DNA of 13,687 nt, taken from NCBI GenBank assembly GCA_045652705.1, contig JAZRUV010000023.1:1-13687 (forward strand). The letters run 5' to 3'. The notes under the pieces were generated by a model. It worked only from the letters and a program-made list of their open reading frames with translations, was not told the DNA's origin and searched no databases. A program made the position numbers and the translations under genes. The DNA is from UMGS1649 sp045652705. GTDB lineage: Bacteria; Bacillota; Clostridia; TANB77; CAG-465. Positions 5,763 through 13,592 of the stretch are shown here, in pieces. Within the stretch, counting starts at the first letter, position 1. Every line of letters starts with the position of its first letter.

Positions 5763-8012
5763 CTATTTTTTTATGTAAAGAGCCGGACGAAAACTATAAA
5801 AACTAATGGATGCATTAGGACCATTATTTCCACGGCTGGCTATAGAACGGTCCTCGCCATTTATGGAAAAGCGTCCTCCACGAACAGCATGCTTATTTGC
5901 ACCATATCCCTCCATTACCCATTCATATAAATTTCCAGCCATATCATATATGTTGTTAACCCTCGCCTCTGTTGTAGCTCCAGTTGTATATAAATGAGAT
6001 TGGGATGTTGTTTTTGAATATGTGGAATCTATAATTGTATATGTCACACCATTGTCTTCAGATATACTAGCTCCCTCATTAAATGTTTCATTTGGTATTT
6101 CATTATTGAGATAATTTCCGTAATTTTTACTATTTAGTATATTTATTCCAGAATCTTTTAACCATTGTACCGCAGAATCCCATTGTACTCCATATGTTAG
6201 TGTAGATATCACTCCATAATTTTTATTCGTTTTAGGGTATATTCCTCTTGCTACTTCTACAGCTCCTCCTGTCTCTACTAGCATTGTTTTAGAATTGCTC
6301 CAGCCTATATAGCTGTATGGGGCTTTATTCATTTTCGAATGTACTGTTGTAATTAACGTTCCATCATCTTCTATTTTACGGTCATCTAAATCCAAACCAG
6401 CTTCATAACGTGCTATATAAAATCCACCATATTTCTCTACACTCTCATACATTTCTGTTACTTCATTTATTGTTTTCTGTGTTACAAAATCTCCAGCTTT
6501 TATAGTTGGATCACCATATGTTGATATACATTTTGCTGATGTTTCATATTCTTGTTCATCCATGCAACTTTTATATTTAGGATTATCATAAGTTGCTGTT
6601 AAATCTATATTTTTTATATTTGGTGTTATTTCCCAATAATTTATTCCAAGCGTATCGGATATTGAAACACTAGTCCAATCTACTCTCTCAAATTCATTTG
6701 TTGAAAGGTCTGATACTGGTACCCATACATATTGGTTTCTTGTTGTCCATGATGTATATTGAGTCTCATTTTCCGGCAAAGTTGTTGCTCCTTTTTTTAT
6801 TTCCTCTTCTGTTAATTCATATATTACTAATCCTCCTGCTCTTGTATTTTCAGCTGGTATTCCTTTTATAGTATCCTCTCCATATGGTGATGCTACAAAT
6901 CCTCTTGGTATTGGCACCCCATCAACGGTTGCTACTACCCATTCTTTTATAATATAATCGTTCTTATCAAAAGTAAGAATTGAAAAATTTCCAGCGTTAT
7001 CTTCAACGTATATTGTATAGGCTGTTGTTGTTTTATTTAAATTTATTTTTCCATCTTTTATTATGTTTTTGTTAGTCTCAAAATATTCTCTTGCATCATC
7101 ATTATCTATTGTACCCACACCATATTTCATAACTTTTATGCCGGAATCATCTGTTGCAGTTAAGTTTATCAAATACTCTTGTCTAGCTTCACTTGTTTCT
7201 TTATACAAAAAATTGGTACTAGTAAGTTGTTGTATTATTGGCGCTGTTACATCATAACCAATTACTTCATAACTAGATGTATGCGTTTGAGTCCCATCGT
7301 TATATGAAACTGTAACTGTATAATTGCCAGCTATATTATTACCATTTATTAAATACTCATATACTTTATCTTTAACTACTTGCGCTCCTATCTGTATCTG
7401 GTCATTTGAAGTACTTATAACGATATTTGTATATGTGTTTGGAATTTTTATAGTTAACGTTATAGGTTGATTTGTATAGCCAATTACACTTGGTTTAAAT
7501 ACTACTGATGCTAAACTGTTTGATGTAGTATTTAAGCCAAACCTATTTCTTAAATTTTCAGTCAATGTGTAATACATTTTACCATCTACTTCAATACCTT
7601 GTGCGTAATATACTCTTCCTGTTTCTTCTGAAAACGCATAAACATCATTGCTTGTCTCTAAATTGCCATAATTTGTATTACTTATTCCAAGTTTACTCAA
7701 ATCTAAGATTTTTAAAGTAATAGTATTATCCTGGATTATTGTTTCTCCATCAAATTGATTTTCGTCTATTACAACGTCAGAAATGTCTAGTATTATATTT
7801 CCCGCAGCAAAATCTGTATCCGATGTACTGTTTAACTCCTCATCAACAACATCTTGTATATATAGTATCTCATTCGCCCATGCTGACAAGGTAGAATACT
7901 TGATAGTAGAATACATCGCAAAAGTAATCGTACCCGCTAAGATTACTAATATAACAATTGTTATTACCATTACAGTTATTGTAATACCTTGTTTTTTTCT
8001 CATATGTATCAT
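5763..8012 (-). CDS. Prepilin-like surface protein with C-terminal FGE-like lectin-fold domain
   Basis: A 749-residue protein. Residues 4-9 (MRKKQG) and the following hydrophobic stretch 'ITITVMVITIVILVILAG' are a class III/prepilin-type signal; cleavage after G9 is expected, but position +5 is Val, not the Glu of standard type IV pilins. Residues 86-151 are a module shared with the next upstream gene product. About 170-255 and 256-350 look like Ig-like beta domains ('TAPII..LTATDDSGI..Y.VEDNAGN'). Residues about 355-749 resemble the formylglycine-generating-enzyme/SUMF1 fold: 'GGFYIARYEAG', 'NNIYDMAGNLYEWV' (686-699), 'AVRGGRF' (709-715), and 'FRPAL' near the end. The catalytic Cys pair found after RGGS in true FGE is absent, so this is probably a binding domain. 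Its ATG overlaps the preceding TGA by four bases (ATGA), indicating translational coupling; M1 or M4 could be the start. I see no clear terminator after it. Confidence 0.85.
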   Translation of the reverse strand: MIHMRKKQGITITVMVITIVILVILAGTITFAMYSTIKYSTLSAWANEILYIQDVVDEELNSTSDTDFAAGNIILDISDVVIDENQFDGETIIQDNTITLKILDLSKLGISNTNYGNLETSNDVYAFSEETGRVYYAQGIEVDGKMYYTLTENLRNRFGLNTTSNSLASVVFKPSVIGYTNQPITLTIKIPNTYTNIVISTSNDQIQIGAQVVKDKVYEYLINGNNIAGNYTVTVSYNDGTQTHTSSYEVIGYDVTAPIIQQLTSTNFLYKETSEARQEYLINLTATDDSGIKVMKYGVGTIDNDDAREYFETNKNIIKDGKINLNKTTTAYTIYVEDNAGNFSILTFDKNDYIIKEWVVATVDGVPIPRGFVASPYGEDTIKGIPAENTRAGGLVIYELTEEEIKKGATTLPENETQYTSWTTRNQYVWVPVSDLSTNEFERVDWTSVSISDTLGINYWEITPNIKNIDLTATYDNPKYKSCMDEQEYETSAKCISTYGDPTIKAGDFVTQKTINEVTEMYESVEKYGGFYIARYEAGLDLDDRKIEDDGTLITTVHSKMNKAPYSYIGWSNSKTMLVETGGAVEVARGIYPKTNKNYGVISTLTYGVQWDSAVQWLKDSGINILNSKNYGNYLNNEIPNETFNEGASISEDNGVTYTIIDSTYSKTTSQSHLYTTGATTEARVNNIYDMAGNLYEWVMEGYGANKHAVRGGRFSINGEDRSIASRGNNGPNASISFYSFRPALYIKK

Positions 8013-8458
8013 TCTCCATCCTCTACATAATAATAAGTAATATTATCATATTGTAAACCTTTTTCATAATAAACTTTACCTGTACTTATAGAATATAAAT
8101 ACCTATCTGTTGAACCTTCCTTTAAATTGCCATAGTTTGATGCTTCAGCATCAATTTCATATAAATCTATAATATACAGCTGTATTTTATTATTTACAAT
8201 CGTTTCACCGTCAAATTGCTTTAATTCATTGCTACTTAAATTAACAGTACTAAACTCTACGGTTGGAAAACCTATATTTCCGTTCTTTCTAATCTTGTAT
8301 GTATTCATTAAAGTTTCTAATTGAGCAATATCTAACTGTAATTGAGCCTTTGCCGTATCTCCTACAATGCTATTAGAATTAATTACTATTATTCCAGCTA
8401 ATATCGCAAAAATCACAACTGTAATTGCTAACACCATTAAAGATATTCCTTTTTTCAC
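8009..8458 (-). CDS. Small prepilin-like protein
   Basis: A 149-residue protein with a very short basic leader M-K-K-G, then a hydrophobic helix 'ISLMVLAITVVIFAILAG' (5-22), the prepilin-type pattern seen widely in gut Clostridia. Cleavage would follow G4; as in its larger neighbour the +5 residue is Val rather than Glu. Residues 81-146 match residues 86-151 of the next gene product: 'QFDGETI', then an alternating strand ending in 'DL', 'NYGNL', and 'TG(K/R)VYY..G...D...YY'. It starts at GTG, which is placed six bases after AGGAGG in the ten-base gap behind the GH18-like gene; an out-of-frame ATG overlaps this GTG. The stop overlaps the next start by four bases. It may be a minor pilin or assembly partner of the 749-residue protein. 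No pilus ATPase or prepilin peptidase is in the window. Confidence 0.85.
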   Translation of the reverse strand: MKKGISLMVLAITVVIFAILAGIIVINSNSIVGDTAKAQLQLDIAQLETLMNTYKIRKNGNIGFPTVEFSTVNLSSNELKQFDGETIVNNKIQLYIIDLYEIDAEASNYGNLKEGSTDRYLYSISTGKVYYEKGLQYDNITYYYVEDGE

Positions 8459-8468
8459 ATTATCCCTC

Positions 8469-10046
8469 CTATTTGTTTAATGTACTATAAATTATATCAT
8501 ATATATTAGGTAATTCCATACCATTTTTATATATTGCTATCCCACCTAAATTATATTTGTTTATAAACTGTGTCTTTTGAGTAACACTGTACTCATCTTC
8601 TAACCACATTTTATATGTTGTTATTCCTTTAGTATGATTAATATAATTTTGGCCCGATACATTATCTAAGCTTGTTTGTATGTTGTTTGAATTAATATAT
8701 TCTTTGGCCATTTTCATATTATATTGTTCAGCATTTATGACTGTTCCTCGTCTTTCAGTCCACAGTATTGTATATACTGGTATCTCTAGTATTACTTTTT
8801 CCATACTTCCCATCATTTCTAATGTTTCTTGTATACTTTGTTCGACATACTGAATTGATGAAATTGGGCCACTAGTTTTTGAAGATAGTGTTCTTGCAAA
8901 ATATGGTTGTATAACCACAAAATCCGCAAACTTGCTTACTTCATTTATGTCTATGTTATTAGTTACATTAACTACTAATAATTTATTGCTTATATGTAAA
9001 GTTGCTGCTAGTTCTTTAACAAATTGCGTATACTTATCTTTATCTGTTGTTTTAAGTCTGGTAAAATCTAAGTTTACTCCATCTATGTTTGCAACTTCTT
9101 TTTGTATTTGTTCTATTATTTCAGATCTATTTTTTTCACTGTTTAACATAGAAGTAATTATATCCGAATCATAATTTGACGAATATTGACCATTATTAAT
9201 AGTAGCTAAAACTTTTATGCCTTTATCCACATCAATTGTATGTTCTAATTTTGTAAGTGAATTTACACTTGAAAGCCTATACATATTTATTGCAACCATA
9301 TCCACTTTTTTAGCATCCAAATTGGTAATAACCTTTTTATCTGCTTTTACCATAACTGTTTTTTGATTAGTCGTAATATTATTTGGCTGATTATACTCAT
9401 ATATTACATTATTCTTTAGAACGTTTCCATAATATGTTTTGTTTTTAGTAGAAACACTTACACTTAGCCATTTACTGTCATTTTGTTGTACATTTTCATC
9501 AATATGTACATTTACACTATTTTCTTTAGACAAAAGGCAAATTACATCTCCATTTAACTTATCATATAGCTCTGTTCTGTTATTTTTTATAATACCTTCG
9601 GCATATAATGAAGTAACAACAAATATTTTCCCTTTGGTATTAATAACTTTTAAATCTATTTCATTTAATATATTTTTTAAATTCACATATGTTTCACCAT
9701 TTTGTTTTACAAAATAATTTTCATCATTTTTATTAACCTTTATTAATTTATTAAATGTAGTAATTATTACTTTGCCTGAAATCTTATCATCATAAATATT
9801 ATCCTTAAATAAATTAGTTAAATCATCTATATGCATATACTGCTCACTGTTTTTTGTATATATATCATTGGCTAATTTAACTTTAATATTGTTTAGGTAC
9901 ATATCATAATTATTGCTAAATCTAGAATATCCAACTATATAAAATAATATAAATATTATTAGCGTTAATATTACGTTATATTTATATATTTCAAACATAC
10001 TTCCAACTTTATCTTTTACTATATTTTCCATACCCAAATTATACAT
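8469..10046 (-). CDS. Membrane-anchored GH18-like protein, probably catalytically inactive
   Basis: A 525-residue protein anchored by one N-terminal membrane helix (about 23-40) with the rest outside. Residues about 90-145 look like a copper-amine-oxidase-N-type stalk domain ('GETYVNLKNILNEIDLKV') and 165-218 like an SH3-type strand-rich domain ('SKWLSVSVSTKNKTYYGNV'); both are weak calls. Residues about 235-525 match the GH18 barrel of the YaaH/SleL group, ending in '(M/V)W.ED..S...K..F..KY.LGGI..(Y/W)' and 'P.I(Y/W)D.I'. The catalytic motif, normally DG(I/L)N(I/L)DFE, reads D322-G-V-N-L-D-F-T329: the proton-donor Glu is Thr, so hydrolysis is unlikely and a glycan-binding or scaffold role in peptidoglycan is more plausible. 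It is first in the operon with two prepilin-like genes. The start is uncertain: no good ribosome binding site precedes M1, M6 or M17. Confidence 0.82.
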   Translation of the reverse strand: MYNLGMENIVKDKVGSMFEIYKYNVILTLIIFILFYIVGYSRFSNNYDMYLNNIKVKLANDIYTKNSEQYMHIDDLTNLFKDNIYDDKISGKVIITTFNKLIKVNKNDENYFVKQNGETYVNLKNILNEIDLKVINTKGKIFVVTSLYAEGIIKNNRTELYDKLNGDVICLLSKENSVNVHIDENVQQNDSKWLSVSVSTKNKTYYGNVLKNNVIYEYNQPNNITTNQKTVMVKADKKVITNLDAKKVDMVAINMYRLSSVNSLTKLEHTIDVDKGIKVLATINNGQYSSNYDSDIITSMLNSEKNRSEIIEQIQKEVANIDGVNLDFTRLKTTDKDKYTQFVKELAATLHISNKLLVVNVTNNIDINEVSKFADFVVIQPYFARTLSSKTSGPISSIQYVEQSIQETLEMMGSMEKVILEIPVYTILWTERRGTVINAEQYNMKMAKEYINSNNIQTSLDNVSGQNYINHTKGITTYKMWLEDEYSVTQKTQFINKYNLGGIAIYKNGMELPNIYDIIYSTLNK

Positions 10047-10102
10047 TTAATTCAAAAAATATACAATATATTTATAAAAAGTATTTTCTTTTTTAATTAA
10101 CT

Positions 10103-10123
10103 ATTGTATAATTTAGGTACAAT
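10103..10123. promoter_or_regulatory. Promoter -10 of the NfeD-stomatin operon inside an inverted repeat
   Basis: TATAAT at 10107-10112 on the plus strand lies 28 bases before the NfeD ATG; the -35 region around 10084-10089 (TTTTCT) is weak. The -10 is embedded in an ATTGTA (10103-10108) and TACAAT (10118-10123) inverted repeat with a 9-base spacer, which could be a repressor site. The region also separates this operon from the divergent GH18-like gene. Confidence 0.45.
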
Positions 10124-10140
10124 ATAAGGAGGGACTTAAC

Positions 10141-10575
10141 ATGTCACTAACTACTATGTGGTTAATTTTATGTGGATTATGTCTTGTTATAGAAATATTC
10201 ACAGTTAGCTTTTTAATGTTTTTCCCAGGTGTAGCCGCATTCTTTGCATTTATTGCTGCGCTTTTAGGTGCTAACACTACAGTACAGTGTATTATATTTG
10301 CTGTAAGCTCAGCTCTTATGATATTGTTCATTAGGCCTCTTGTAACAAAACTTTTCAAAACAAAAGATGTTGCCATGAACTCAAACGCTTTAATTGGTAA
10401 ATCTGGTATTGTTTTAAAAGATATCAAGGGTGATGAAAAAGTAGGTCAAGTTAAAGTTGCAGGTGAAATCTGGTCTGCAATATGCAAAGAAGACAGAGTA
10501 ATTACAAAAGATAGTAAAATTACCGTTCTTGCAATATCTGGAGTAAAACTTGTTGTAGAAGAATTTTCAGAATAA
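10141..10575 (+). CDS. NfeD-like membrane protein
   Basis: A 144-residue short NfeD protein, lacking the N-terminal ClpP-like protease domain of long NfeD. Membrane helices lie at about 8-30 and 38-68 (possibly three passes), followed by a cytoplasmic-side OB-fold domain (about 82-144) with the characteristic 'LIGKSGIVLKDI' and 'GQVKVAGEIWSAI' strands, then 'V....ISGVKLVVEE'. It starts at ATG behind AAGGAGGG. The stomatin gene begins 13 bases after its stop, with AAGGAGGGG overlapping the stop region, the standard NfeD-stomatin operon. The pair is linked in other bacteria to membrane microdomain organisation and membrane protein quality control; the OB domain is thought to contact the stomatin partner. 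The assignment is firm; the cellular role here is inferred. Confidence 0.92.
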   Translation: MSLTTMWLILCGLCLVIEIFTVSFLMFFPGVAAFFAFIAALLGANTTVQCIIFAVSSALMILFIRPLVTKLFKTKDVAMNSNALIGKSGIVLKDIKGDEKVGQVKVAGEIWSAICKEDRVITKDSKITVLAISGVKLVVEEFSE

Positions 10576-10588
10576 GGAGGGGTTATAT

Positions 10589-11518
10589 ATGGAAATATTC
10601 TTTATACCGCTTGCTATTATATTAATAGTAGCAGCATTCTCAATTAAAGTCGTAAGACAAGCAGAAGTTTATGTTATAGAAAGATTTGGTAAATTTCACA
10701 AAGTTGCTGACGCAGGTCTTAACATTATTCTACCTTTTGTAGATAGAGTTAGAGCAATTGTTAACATGAAGCAACAAACAATGGACGTACCACCACAAGG
10801 TGTTATCACAAAAGATAACGTTACTATAACAATTGACACAGTAGTTTTCTTTCAAATAATGGACCCAGTAAAATCTGTTTACGAAATAGAAAACTTACAA
10901 AAAGGTATAGCATACCTTGCAATTACAACTATTCGTGATATAGTTGGTAAAATGGATTTAGATAGTACATTTAGTTCTCGTGATATGATAAATATTCAAC
11001 TTAGAGAAGTACTTGATGAAGCAACAGACAAATGGGGATGTAAAGTTGACAGAGTTGAAATTAAAGACATCAACCCACCAAAAGATATACGTGATGCAAT
11101 GGAAAAACAAATGAATGCAGAAAGAAATAAAAGAGCTGTTATACTTGAAGCAGAGGGTAGTCGTCAAGCAGACATTACTCATGCAGAAGGTAAGAAACAA
11201 GCACAAATTCTTGAAGCTGAAGCAGAACGCGAAGCTAGTATCAGACGTGCTCAAGGTTTAAGAGAAGCTAGAATTCTTGAAGCCGAAGGTACATCAGAAG
11301 CTATTAAAAAAATAGCAGAAGCTAAATCTCAAGAAATAGAAATGGTTTATGGTGCAATAACTAAAGCTAAACCTACAAAAGAACTTGTTACTATTAAAGC
11401 TTTAGAATCTATGGAAAAAATCGCAGAAGGTCCTGCAAACAAAGTATTCGTTCCATTCGATGTTAGTTCTGCATTTGGTGCATTAGGCGCTGCTAGAGAA
11501 ATTATACAAGACAAATAA
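10589..11518 (+). CDS. Stomatin/slipin family SPFH-domain protein (QmcA-like)
   Basis: A 309-residue stomatin-like protein, normal length. A single N-terminal membrane helix (about 2-19) is followed directly by the SPFH/PHB domain (about 21-180): 'VVRQAEVYVIERFGKF', 'GLNIILPFVDRV', 'QTMDVPPQGVITKDNV.I.IDTVVFFQI', 'A.TTIRDIVGKMDLD...SSRD', and 'WG(C)KVDRVEIKDI.PP.DI..AM..QM.AER'. Residues about 178-250 are a long charged coiled coil with repeated 'EAEG' and 'AEG' blocks, typical for oligomer ring assembly, then a conserved C-terminal 'KVFVPFD' segment. Family members form large membrane-bound cages that scaffold microdomains and bind proteases. It is translated from an ATG eight bases after GGAGG, as the second gene of the NfeD operon, and is followed by a strong terminator. 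Confidence 0.94.
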   Translation: MEIFFIPLAIILIVAAFSIKVVRQAEVYVIERFGKFHKVADAGLNIILPFVDRVRAIVNMKQQTMDVPPQGVITKDNVTITIDTVVFFQIMDPVKSVYEIENLQKGIAYLAITTIRDIVGKMDLDSTFSSRDMINIQLREVLDEATDKWGCKVDRVEIKDINPPKDIRDAMEKQMNAERNKRAVILEAEGSRQADITHAEGKKQAQILEAEAEREASIRRAQGLREARILEAEGTSEAIKKIAEAKSQEIEMVYGAITKAKPTKELVTIKALESMEKIAEGPANKVFVPFDVSSAFGALGAAREIIQDK

Positions 11519-11536
11519 CAGCTATGTATAAACTTT

Positions 11537-11566
11537 AAAGAAACGTCTCTATGACGTTTCTTTTTT
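11537..11566 (+). terminator. Terminator of the NfeD-stomatin operon
   Basis: AAAGAAACGTC (11537-11547) pairs perfectly with GACGTTTCTTT (11553-11563) across a 5-base loop and runs into TTTTTTG. It begins about 19 bases after the stomatin stop codon. Confidence 0.92.
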
Positions 11567-11586
11567 GTTGTATAAGAAATAAAAGA

Positions 11587-11615
11587 AAGATGCTTAAGAA
11601 AATCTTAAACATCTT
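11587..11615 (-). terminator. Terminator of the tRNA-Arg transcript
   Basis: On the minus strand AAGATGTTTAAGA (11603-11615) pairs with TCTTAAGCATCTT (11587-11599), with one G-U pair and a 3-base loop, followed by TCTTTTATTTC. It starts just four bases after the encoded CCA of the tRNA. Confidence 0.82.
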
Positions 11616-11619
11616 ATCT

Positions 11620-11696
<77 letters not shown>

Positions 11697-11713
11697 ATAC
11701 TCAGTACTTATAT

Positions 11714-11742
11714 ATAATAACATATATGTTTTTAAGTGTCAA
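11714..11742 (-). promoter_or_regulatory. Consensus promoter of the tRNA-Arg gene
   Basis: TTGACA (11737-11742) and TATTAT (11714-11719) on the minus strand with exactly 17 bases between. The predicted start, near 11707, leaves about ten bases before the mature 5' end at 11696, to be removed by RNase P. Confidence 0.82.
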
Positions 11743-11774
11743 TATCTTATAACAAATTTCTTTTTTCTACAAGT

Positions 11775-11804
11775 AAAAAAGTTGCTTAAATATTAATAAA
11801 CAAC
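11775..11804 (-). terminator. Terminator of the solute-binding-like gene
   Basis: On the minus strand GTTGTTTA (11797-11804) pairs with TAAGCAAC (11781-11788) around an 8-base loop, followed by six T (11775-11780) and preceded by five A. An outer pairing (11769-11774 with 11810-11815) can extend it to a much longer hairpin. It begins about 20 bases after the TAA stop of the upstream gene. Confidence 0.85.
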
Positions 11805-11824
11805 TTTTTACTTGTATATTTTTA

Positions 11825-13462
11825 CTATTTTAATATTCCTTTTAATAAGTTCATATAAGTTATATTATCTATCCCTATAATATCCTTACTATATATTAAA
11901 TATGATACATCGCCATATATTCCTATTATAGCTACAGTTTCTGAAAGTGTTGTTTTAAGCTCAGTTATGCTTTTTCCTAATTGTTGTATATTTGAAGTTT
12001 CTATTTTCTCAAACACTTGTTTTGCACCTTGTGTAATAAACATATTATTACTTAAGAAAGATATGTCGGGAACATTATTTAAATCTATGTTAGCAACTGC
12101 TAAATCATAATTTCCTTTCTTTATTCTCTGTTCCATCTTATCTTTTGTTAGTTTTTCTACATTTACTTTGATACCTATTGCGCTCAAATTATTTTTAATT
12201 TTGTTTGCAATAGTTACTTTTAGTTCGTCTTGTTTATTAACAATCATATCAAGCTCTAATATTATTTTTTTACCGTTTTCTATTTTAGAATATACTTTGT
12301 TGCTCTTTTTATATCCATTAGTTAAAAGTAAATTCTCAGCAGCATATACATCATATTTATATTTTACCTCATCATATATATATGGAAGGTCTATCTTATC
12401 TCCTTTAGATTTTAACACATCCTTTATTATACTGTCTCTATCTATGCTATATGCAATTGTCTTTCTTACTTCATCTTTTGCTAATATATTACTCTTAGGA
12501 TTAGCTAACAAGAACACCGTCTCACCATTTCTGTATGATTTTAAGTTATATTCATATTTACCTAAAATATTTACAACATTTTCCGCATTAGTAACAAACA
12601 TATTTATCTCTTGATTCTTATACGCCTGAACAGCAGCATACATATCTTTGTATTTTATTACAATCACTTTATAAGGTAAATTTTTACTTGCATTCTTGTG
12701 TCTAACTAGAATTAATTTGTTTTCATTAGATGTCTCCTGTTTCACATAATTTGTAATGTCTTTTGATGTTGAAAGACATATATCTAAATTATATATAAAA
12801 TATGGAGAATCCATTTTTAATTTTATATTCAATCTGTTTTCATCTATAACTTGAATACTTTCTATATTCTTAAGCTTGTTATAATATACAGATGTTTTAT
12901 TAGTTCTGTAAATATCTAATTCCTGTTTTATTTGATTTACTGTAACATTACTATCTACATTCCTTGTTAGTATATATTCTTTATCTGATATTTTTTCTAT
13001 ATTTGAAATACGTTTATATGTTATGCTATAATCTTCATTTATTTCAAGTAGCATATCTTTAGAATACTTGTTTAATTCATTTAGCAATAAATTCTTGGAA
13101 TTAATATTTATTAAGCTATCATTTGTTATTAATCCAATAGTTATAACTTGTTCATTTGATTCTTCAAAAAAAGAAAGCGGTATAAAAGGTTCACTTTCAT
13201 CCTTAAGTATTGCTCTAGAAATTAAGGCTATAACAATTAACAATATAACGCATGTAATTATATTTATAGTTCTATTATCCCTATTACTTGTCTTAATTTT
13301 AGTGTTTTTTTGCTTTATAGTTTTCTGTTTAATTTGTTTGGCTTTAATTGGTTTATTTATTTTATTTTTCATTTCTAGATTGTTTCTCACTGTACTAGAA
13401 CTTCTTCTTTTTCTAGTACTTGCTTTTTTGTATCTAGATTCATTTAAATATTTTTTCTCCAT
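11825..13462 (-). CDS. Membrane-anchored protein resembling family 5 solute-binding proteins
   Basis: A 545-residue protein. Residues 1-62 are strongly basic (many Lys/Arg), 65-85 form one membrane helix, and the rest should be outside the cell. The body resembles SBP_bac_5 (oligopeptide/nickel-binding OppA type): 'EVRKTIAYSIDRDSIIKDVL' pattern (331-350), 'YDVYAAENLLLTNGYKK' (370-386), and 'IANKIKNNLSAIGIKV' with 'GNYDLAVANID' (418-460). Typical members are lipoproteins; here no lipobox is visible, and C71 lies inside the helix. The N-terminal third is more divergent than the C-terminal half, and no permease or ATPase genes adjoin. It may be an orphan peptide receptor or sensor, or a binding protein repurposed for envelope work. 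GGAG eight bases upstream supports the ATG at 13462. It is a single gene with its own terminator. Confidence 0.78.
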   Translation of the reverse strand: MEKKYLNESRYKKASTRKRRSSSTVRNNLEMKNKINKPIKAKQIKQKTIKQKNTKIKTSNRDNRTINIITCVILLIVIALISRAILKDESEPFIPLSFFEESNEQVITIGLITNDSLININSKNLLLNELNKYSKDMLLEINEDYSITYKRISNIEKISDKEYILTRNVDSNVTVNQIKQELDIYRTNKTSVYYNKLKNIESIQVIDENRLNIKLKMDSPYFIYNLDICLSTSKDITNYVKQETSNENKLILVRHKNASKNLPYKVIVIKYKDMYAAVQAYKNQEINMFVTNAENVVNILGKYEYNLKSYRNGETVFLLANPKSNILAKDEVRKTIAYSIDRDSIIKDVLKSKGDKIDLPYIYDEVKYKYDVYAAENLLLTNGYKKSNKVYSKIENGKKIILELDMIVNKQDELKVTIANKIKNNLSAIGIKVNVEKLTKDKMEQRIKKGNYDLAVANIDLNNVPDISFLSNNMFITQGAKQVFEKIETSNIQQLGKSITELKTTLSETVAIIGIYGDVSYLIYSKDIIGIDNITYMNLLKGILK

Positions 13463-13510
13463 TTATTTCTCCATTTATATATTTGTACTTATTTTATCAT
13501 AAAAACGCTT

Positions 13511-13538
13511 AAAAATACAGCCCTAAAGCTGTATTTTT
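13511..13538. terminator. Strong hairpin upstream of the solute-binding-like gene
   Basis: AAAAATACAGC (13511-13521) pairs perfectly with GCTGTATTTTT (13528-13538) around CCTAAA. With A-runs and T-runs on both sides it could terminate in either direction, for example a minus-strand transcript arriving from beyond the right edge, insulating the gene at 11825-13462. Confidence 0.65.
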
Positions 13539-13554
13539 ATAATTCAGGCTGTAT

Positions 13555-13592
13555 AATTTAGGTTGGGGTGTAAAAACACCTTAACCTAAATT
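13555..13592. repeat. 17-bp inverted repeat
   Basis: AATTTAGGTTGGGGTGT (13555-13571) and ACACCTTAACCTAAATT (13576-13592) pair along all 17 positions (two G-U) around AAAA. It is followed on the plus strand by only a short T-run, so it is a weak terminator candidate. It contains the GTTGGGGTG block shared with the left end of the window. Confidence 0.75.

Noticed and set aside
10113..10427. Minus-strand open frame of 104 codons across the NfeD gene
   Set aside because: NfeD on the plus strand has clear family features, a ribosome binding site and operon context; the antisense frame has none.
13250..13252. Cys71 of the solute-binding-like protein as a lipoprotein attachment site
   Set aside because: The preceding residues (N-I-I-T) are a poor lipobox and the hydrophobic stretch follows rather than precedes the Cys.
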